The position numbers and the translations under genes were made by a program. The notes below the pieces were generated by a model. That model worked only from the letters and a program-made list of their open reading frames with translations. It had not been told where the DNA came from and searched no databases. From Chloroflexota bacterium (GTDB lineage: Bacteria; Chloroflexota; Limnocylindria; Limnocylindrales; CSP1-4), in NCBI GenBank assembly GCA_013696275.1, contig JACCYW010000176.1:1-10283 (forward strand): 10,283 nt of DNA, read 5' to 3'. Of the stretch, positions 7,901 to 10,283 are shown piece after piece. Each line of letters opens with the position of its first letter. Position 1 is the first letter of the stretch.

Positions 7901-7982
7901 CGGGCTTCGTTCGTATATCGCCGGAGTGCCGAATGGACCGGTGACGGTGACGCTCGACGACTTCGAGGTCCGCCGCGGCTGA
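4965..7982 (+). CDS. Large secreted modular protein: cohesin-like, dockerin-like, CSLREA motif, right-handed beta-helix, Ig-like and LamG-like domains
   Basis: The 1005-residue product is complete. Residues 1-33 are a signal peptide with cleavage near AVAA (26) or PALA (33). Residues ~34-150 form a cohesin-like beta-sandwich (VDGRVLFDTHAMELLGV). Residues 182-224 are dockerin-like: a degenerate first half (DGRFDKRD at 182-189) and a good second calcium loop with D213, N215, D217, D221 and D224. A duplicated 8-residue linker repeat (235-250) follows. The CSLREA-type segment has C278 and C285 (CTLRAAI). Residues ~320-700 are beta-helix with GN.I.G turns and a PNDAGDGDTGANN exit motif. Residues ~706-795 are Ig-like; ~800-1005 are LamG-like, starting DDFQRTTSGGWG and ending DDFEVRRG. 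There is no LPXTG, SLH or C-terminal membrane segment, so it is either released or held through its binding modules. It is colinear with the left-edge gene, which has the opposite orientation, and lies 76 bp before the glycosyltransferase genes. Enzymatic activity is not evident. Confidence 0.96.
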   Translation: MRRFSLALVLVSLAVVGGSSMAAVAAVPGPALAITTPERVARDRAFEITLRLPEGTAAVDGRVLFDTHAMELLGVAPLGGGVGLRPVEMRDGAAFGAYGLRSSTGATVLRLVFVASRAGRVQVRVVVDATAGREGRRATVSGADRVATVGVGGGTTSIPSPQVTSRPDPVRAAGTVQELQPDGRFDKRDVDVARWAWEYARLKGTVCDASAGDANRDGCVDAVDVQATVAARSKSDQFTAPSSDQFTAPSLAAVIASTTYVVTSPTDTPDAATGNGVCADSLGVCTLRAAIMEANWTSGEDRIDFALPGLAPALIQLSGPLPLINSRSGGVIIDGYTQAGSQVNSATVGSNAIPGVEIRGNGFNAREVAFFITSSGNTIRGMLIHNAYRGIMVDHPNAFNNRIVGNFIGFTRTGANEVAMNFAVVLNTGAHDNIVGTPALADRNVIGNHSHAVEAYGPGTNANVIQNNVLCMRPTGMATAICNVGVDHNFGPKNELIGGTGLNEKNMIGATRLQGIEYSHGWNPAVGNGDTDPTYQINNNRSIGNWVGFRGDGSYDINFRSGQNDQGTGDNGNGINVYDGSNDNLVEGNYIASRFDGIQVMSQNAQRNTVRNNIIGESPLGQAAPLTGWGLKIRNGTRFDTLQGNIIRNAALGGIGLIQPNVLNIRISRNIVTGTNGPAIDLYGIPGPDPNDAGDGDTGANNVLNTPVFTSATTSVISGTAVAGGTVEVFRASRPAGQFGLPTEFLGGATVAANGTWSLPVTLTNGAIVTALQIRSNDDTSELAANVAVGQAPSSPAPGDLLLRDDFQRTTSGGWGTASQGGPWFHTGPLADFSVAGGVGRFQMANGQTKGSTQALDVAPVSITGQVTVDRLPDAGNVYLYLVARADGQTRYDAQLRIAPGGSLFGRLRRVENGAVTTLGPEVAVSGTSASAGVPLRLRFEAVGSDLRFRVWAASAPEPAGWDVTAVDSTPDLQDAGDAGLRSYIAGVPNGPVTVTLDDFEVRRG
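5667..5714 (+). repeat. Perfect 24-bp in-frame tandem duplication
   Basis: Units 5667-5690 and 5691-5714 are identical over 24 bp and encode SDQFTAPS twice (residues 235-250). They lie in the linker between the dockerin-like segment and the CSLREA-type domain. I saw no counterpart in the left-edge paralogue, whose linker at this point is rich in G, T and A residues. Confidence 0.97.
7202..7209 (+). repeat. G8 homopolymer inside the secreted-protein gene
   Basis: Eight consecutive G span codons 746-749 (L-G-G-A) in the Ig-like domain of the 1005-codon gene. It is the longest homopolymer I saw in the window. Loss or gain of one G would shift the frame and remove the rest of the Ig-like domain and the entire LamG-like domain. 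Confidence 0.85.
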
Positions 7983-7986
7983 TCAT

Positions 7987-8013
7987 CGAAGGGGTCGCGC
8001 ATAAGGCCCTTCG
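7987..8013 (+). terminator. Hairpin after the 1005-codon gene, possible partial terminator
   Basis: Perfect 7-bp arms CGAAGGG (7987-7993) and CCCTTCG (8007-8013) enclose a 13-nt loop, starting 5 nt after the stop codon. No T-run follows, so it may only reduce read-through into the glycosyltransferase genes or protect the mRNA end. I found no clear separate promoter for those genes in 7983-8058. Confidence 0.35.
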
Positions 8014-8058
8014 TCATGTCTGGCATCACGTTCAGACGGCTTGAACCAACGGAACGGG

Positions 8059-9165
8059 ATGCCCGCGATCATGCGACTGCTGATGGTCTCTGCCAATCAT
8101 TTCCCCGTCATGGGCGGCGTCGAGATGCACCTCCGCGAGGTGACGCCGCGCCTGGCTGCGGCCGGCGTCGAGGTGGAGGTCTTGACGACGGATCGGACCG
8201 GGAGACTGCCCCGGCTGGAGCAACAAGAGGGAGTCCTCATCCGGCGGGTGGCCGCCTGGCCCAGGACACGCGACTACTACATCGCCCCGGGCATCCTTCG
8301 GCACATGGCCAAGGGCAGCTGGGACATCGTGCATGTGCACAGCTACCAGACAGCTGTGCCGCCGCTGGCGATGCTGGGAGCCATCCGCGATCGGGTGCCG
8401 TTCGTCCTTTCGTTCCATAGCGGCGGCCACGCTTCGTCGATGAGGAACCGGCTACGCCGGTCACAGCAGATGGCACTGCGCCCGCTGGTGGGACGGGCCC
8501 GTCGCTTGATCGCTGTCTCGCCCTTCGAGGTGCGCCTCTTCGCCCGCTCGATGAAGCTGCCCCTCGACCGCTTCGTCACGATCCCCAACGGAGCTGACAT
8601 GCCACAGCCCTCGCCCGGCGTGGGACCCAGTCAGGAGTCGCCGCTCATCCTATCGGTCGGTCGGCTGGAGAGCTACAAGGGCCACCAGAGGGCGATCCGA
8701 GCGTTTCCCCACCTCCTGTCGGAGATCCCGGCGGCGAGACTGCGCATCGTGGGCACGGGACCTTATGCCGGCCAGCTCCACGGCCTCGTTGACGATATGG
8801 GTCTGAGGGCGGCCGTGACGGTCGGATCGCTACCGCCCGGCGAGCGTCAGGCGATGGCCGATCTCGTGGCCAGTGCCAGCCTGGTCGTGCTCTTCAGCGA
8901 GTACGAGGCGAATCCGGTCGCCGTCATGGAGGCATTGGCACTCCGACGACCGGTGCTGGCAGCGCACACCTCCGGACTAGCCGATCTGGCCGACCAGGGT
9001 CTGATCAGCACCATCCCCCTCGCGGCCAGCCCGGTCGAGACGGCGCGCGCGATGGTTGATGCGGTGCGGCGACCGATCGCTTCGCCGCCTGTATCGCTGC
9101 AGACCTGGGACAGCTGCGCGGCGGATCTGCTGGCCGTGTATCGGGACGTACTGGCCAGGGCATGA
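8059..9165 (+). CDS. GT4-family (GT-B fold) glycosyltransferase
   Basis: The 368-residue product is a typical length for a cytoplasmic or membrane-associated GT4 enzyme that transfers a sugar from an activated donor, usually to a growing lipid-linked glycan. The N-terminal domain has the glycine loop FPVMGGVEMHL (G19, G20), then DIVHVHSYQT and SFHSGGH. VIPNGAD-like sequence (TIPNGADMP) links to the C-terminal donor domain, which has VGRLESYKG (R202, K207), RIVGTGP and the E-x7-E motif with E283 and E291 (EYEANPVAVMEAL). ATG 8059 is chosen because GGA lies 5 nt upstream. ATG 8071 (MRLLMVS) fits family N-termini equally well, and the in-frame TTG at 8041 is less likely. It is followed after 4 bp by a second glycosyltransferase. 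Sugar donor and acceptor cannot be told from sequence. Confidence 0.93.
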   Translation: MPAIMRLLMVSANHFPVMGGVEMHLREVTPRLAAAGVEVEVLTTDRTGRLPRLEQQEGVLIRRVAAWPRTRDYYIAPGILRHMAKGSWDIVHVHSYQTAVPPLAMLGAIRDRVPFVLSFHSGGHASSMRNRLRRSQQMALRPLVGRARRLIAVSPFEVRLFARSMKLPLDRFVTIPNGADMPQPSPGVGPSQESPLILSVGRLESYKGHQRAIRAFPHLLSEIPAARLRIVGTGPYAGQLHGLVDDMGLRAAVTVGSLPPGERQAMADLVASASLVVLFSEYEANPVAVMEALALRRPVLAAHTSGLADLADQGLISTIPLAASPVETARAMVDAVRRPIASPPVSLQTWDSCAADLLAVYRDVLARA

Positions 9166-9169
9166 CCGG

Positions 9170-10283
9170 ATGCGTGTGATGCTCCTGTCGGACATGTACC
9201 CGCCGGTCATCGGCGGCATCGAGCTGCACGTCCGCAACCTCGCCCGCGGTCTCAGCGCCCGCGGTCATGAGGTCAGCGTCGTGACGATGCATCACGAAGG
9301 ACAGCTGATGGCCGAGCACGATGGGGGCGTTTCGATCCATCGCCTCCGCGGCACCATCCATCGACTCGATCGGGCCTACGGCGATATGGGTAGAAGGTAT
9401 GCGCCGCCGGTCCCCGATCCAGGACTCACGCGATCCCTCTGGTCGGTCATCCGCGCGGCGAGACCGCAGGTGGTCCACGGTCACAACTGGCTGACCCGGT
9501 CCTTCTTGCCACTCAAGGGCAGGAGCGGCGCACGCCTGCTGGCGACCCTGCACGACTATGGCCTGGTCTGTGCCAAGCGCAGCCTGGTCTATCGCGAGCG
9601 CACTTGTGACGGCCCGGAGTTGAGCAAGTGCCTCGGCTGTGCCGCCCGCCATTACGGCACGGCCAAGGGGATGGCCATCACCCTGGGCACCTTCGGCAGC
9701 GGGCCGATGGAACGCCGAGCGGTGGACCTCTTCATGCCCGTCAGCAACGCCGTTGCTAGCGCCAGCCGGCTGGCACAGGTCGGCGCGCCCTTCGAGGTCA
9801 TCCCCAACTTCGTGCCCGATGATGTCGCAGTGGTCCCGCCGAGGACCTTGAGCGGAGTGACCGCAGGACTCCCGGATCGGCCGTACATCCTGTACGTGGG
9901 TGCTCTGACCGAGCACAAGGGTGTGCCGCAGCTCCTGGCGGCCTACCAACGGCTCGAGCGAGCTCCGCCGTTGGTCTTGATAGGTACCCGCTGGCCGGGC
10001 TCGCCCACCTCCTTCCCGACCGGTACGACCGTGTTGACTGACGTCCCGCACGCAGACGTGATGCAGGCGTGGCGGGGGAGCCTCTTCGGCGTCATCCCAT
10101 CCACTTTCCCCGATCCGTGCCCTACGGTGGCGATGGAGGCGATGGCCACCGGCCGGGCCTTGATCGCCAGCGCCAGCGGCGGGCTGCCGGACCTTGTCGA
10201 CGATGGAGCCACCGGGGTCCTGGTGCCGCCCCGCGACGTGAACGCCCTGACCGTCGCCATGAAGGCACTGATCGATGATCCCG
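9170..10283 (+). CDS. GT4-family glycosyltransferase with four-cysteine insert (3' end cut by window)
   Basis: The frame gives 371 codons from ATG 9170 to the right edge, 4 bp after the preceding stop, with AGGG 9 nt upstream as a likely ribosome binding site. The start MRVMLLSDMYPPVIGGIELH has the GT4 glycine loop (G15, G16) and resembles that of the preceding glycosyltransferase, suggesting tandem duplication or shared ancestry. HDYGLVCAKRSL begins a cysteine cluster (C134, C146, C154, C157) known from a subset of GT4 enzymes, which may bind metal or form a structural loop. The donor domain has YVGALTEHKG (K250), where the common Arg after VG is Ala245. FPDPCPTVAMEAM carries D315-x7-E323 in place of E-x7-E. 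The end (DDGATGVLVPPRD, then AL and DP) is close to the usual C-terminus, so perhaps 20-40 residues are missing. The likely role is surface or exopolysaccharide glycan assembly. Confidence 0.92.
   Translation, partial: MRVMLLSDMYPPVIGGIELHVRNLARGLSARGHEVSVVTMHHEGQLMAEHDGGVSIHRLRGTIHRLDRAYGDMGRRYAPPVPDPGLTRSLWSVIRAARPQVVHGHNWLTRSFLPLKGRSGARLLATLHDYGLVCAKRSLVYRERTCDGPELSKCLGCAARHYGTAKGMAITLGTFGSGPMERRAVDLFMPVSNAVASASRLAQVGAPFEVIPNFVPDDVAVVPPRTLSGVTAGLPDRPYILYVGALTEHKGVPQLLAAYQRLERAPPLVLIGTRWPGSPTSFPTGTTVLTDVPHADVMQAWRGSLFGVIPSTFPDPCPTVAMEAMATGRALIASASGGLPDLVDDGATGVLVPPRDVNALTVAMKALIDDP

Noticed and set aside
1..7982. Possible inversion switch by recombination between the inverted paralogues
   Set aside because: Even the best conserved 11-codon block differs at 7 of 33 bases, so there is too little DNA identity for homologous recombination, and no recombinase gene is in the window.
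8030..8046. Short inverted repeat GTTCA / TGAAC upstream of the glycosyltransferase start
   Set aside because: A 5-bp stem is expected by chance and nothing else supports an operator or RNA switch.
8041..8058. TTG at 8041 as start of the first glycosyltransferase
   Set aside because: It adds NQRNG residues not typical of GT4 N-termini and has no Shine-Dalgarno. The ATG at 8059 or 8071 fits better.
9005..10051. Minus-strand open frame of 348 codons crossing the junction of the two glycosyltransferase genes
   Set aside because: It spans two well-supported genes on the other strand and has no recognisable domain.
1..10283. CRISPR array, toxin-antitoxin, phage or insertion-sequence content
   Set aside because: I saw no spaced repeats, terminal inverted repeats, transposase, integrase or small toxin-antitoxin pair.

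Overview
The window is GC-rich bacterial DNA holding five protein-coding genes, two of them cut by the window edges. I see no rRNA, tRNA, CRISPR array, transposase or integrase. GC-rich codon use, the style of the secreted beta-helix proteins and the GT4 glycosyltransferases suggest an environmental Chloroflexota or Actinomycetota member. This is inference; no marker gene is present.

Left part, minus strand. A very large secreted protein (start at 3111, running off the left edge after 1037 codons, apparently only a few residues short of its end) is preceded on the same strand by a 521-residue membrane-anchored or secreted right-handed beta-helix protein (4817 to 3252). A 147-bp divergent intergenic region (4818-4964) separates that gene from the plus-strand genes and carries a good sigma70-type promoter reading right.

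Right part, plus strand. A 1005-residue secreted protein (4965-7982) is a diverged full-length paralogue of the left-edge protein. Both have a signal peptide, a cohesin-like beta-sandwich, a dockerin-like calcium-binding segment, a CSLREA-type motif, a long parallel beta-helix, an Ig-like domain and a C-terminal LamG-like (concanavalin-type) domain. Two tightly spaced GT4-family glycosyltransferases follow (8059-9165, and 9170 to beyond the right edge), 4 bp apart and therefore probably co-transcribed.

Taken together this looks like a cell-surface or exopolysaccharide locus: cytoplasmic sugar transferases next to three exported beta-helix proteins that could bind, modify or organise extracellular glycan. 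The most interesting feature is that each large paralogue carries both a cohesin-like and a dockerin-like module on one chain. That raises the possibility of homotypic or heterotypic assembly outside the cell. Secondary points are a perfect 24-bp in-frame tandem duplication, two poly-G tracts (one in a candidate promoter spacer, one in coding sequence), and a glycosyltransferase with a D-x7-E motif and a four-cysteine cluster.
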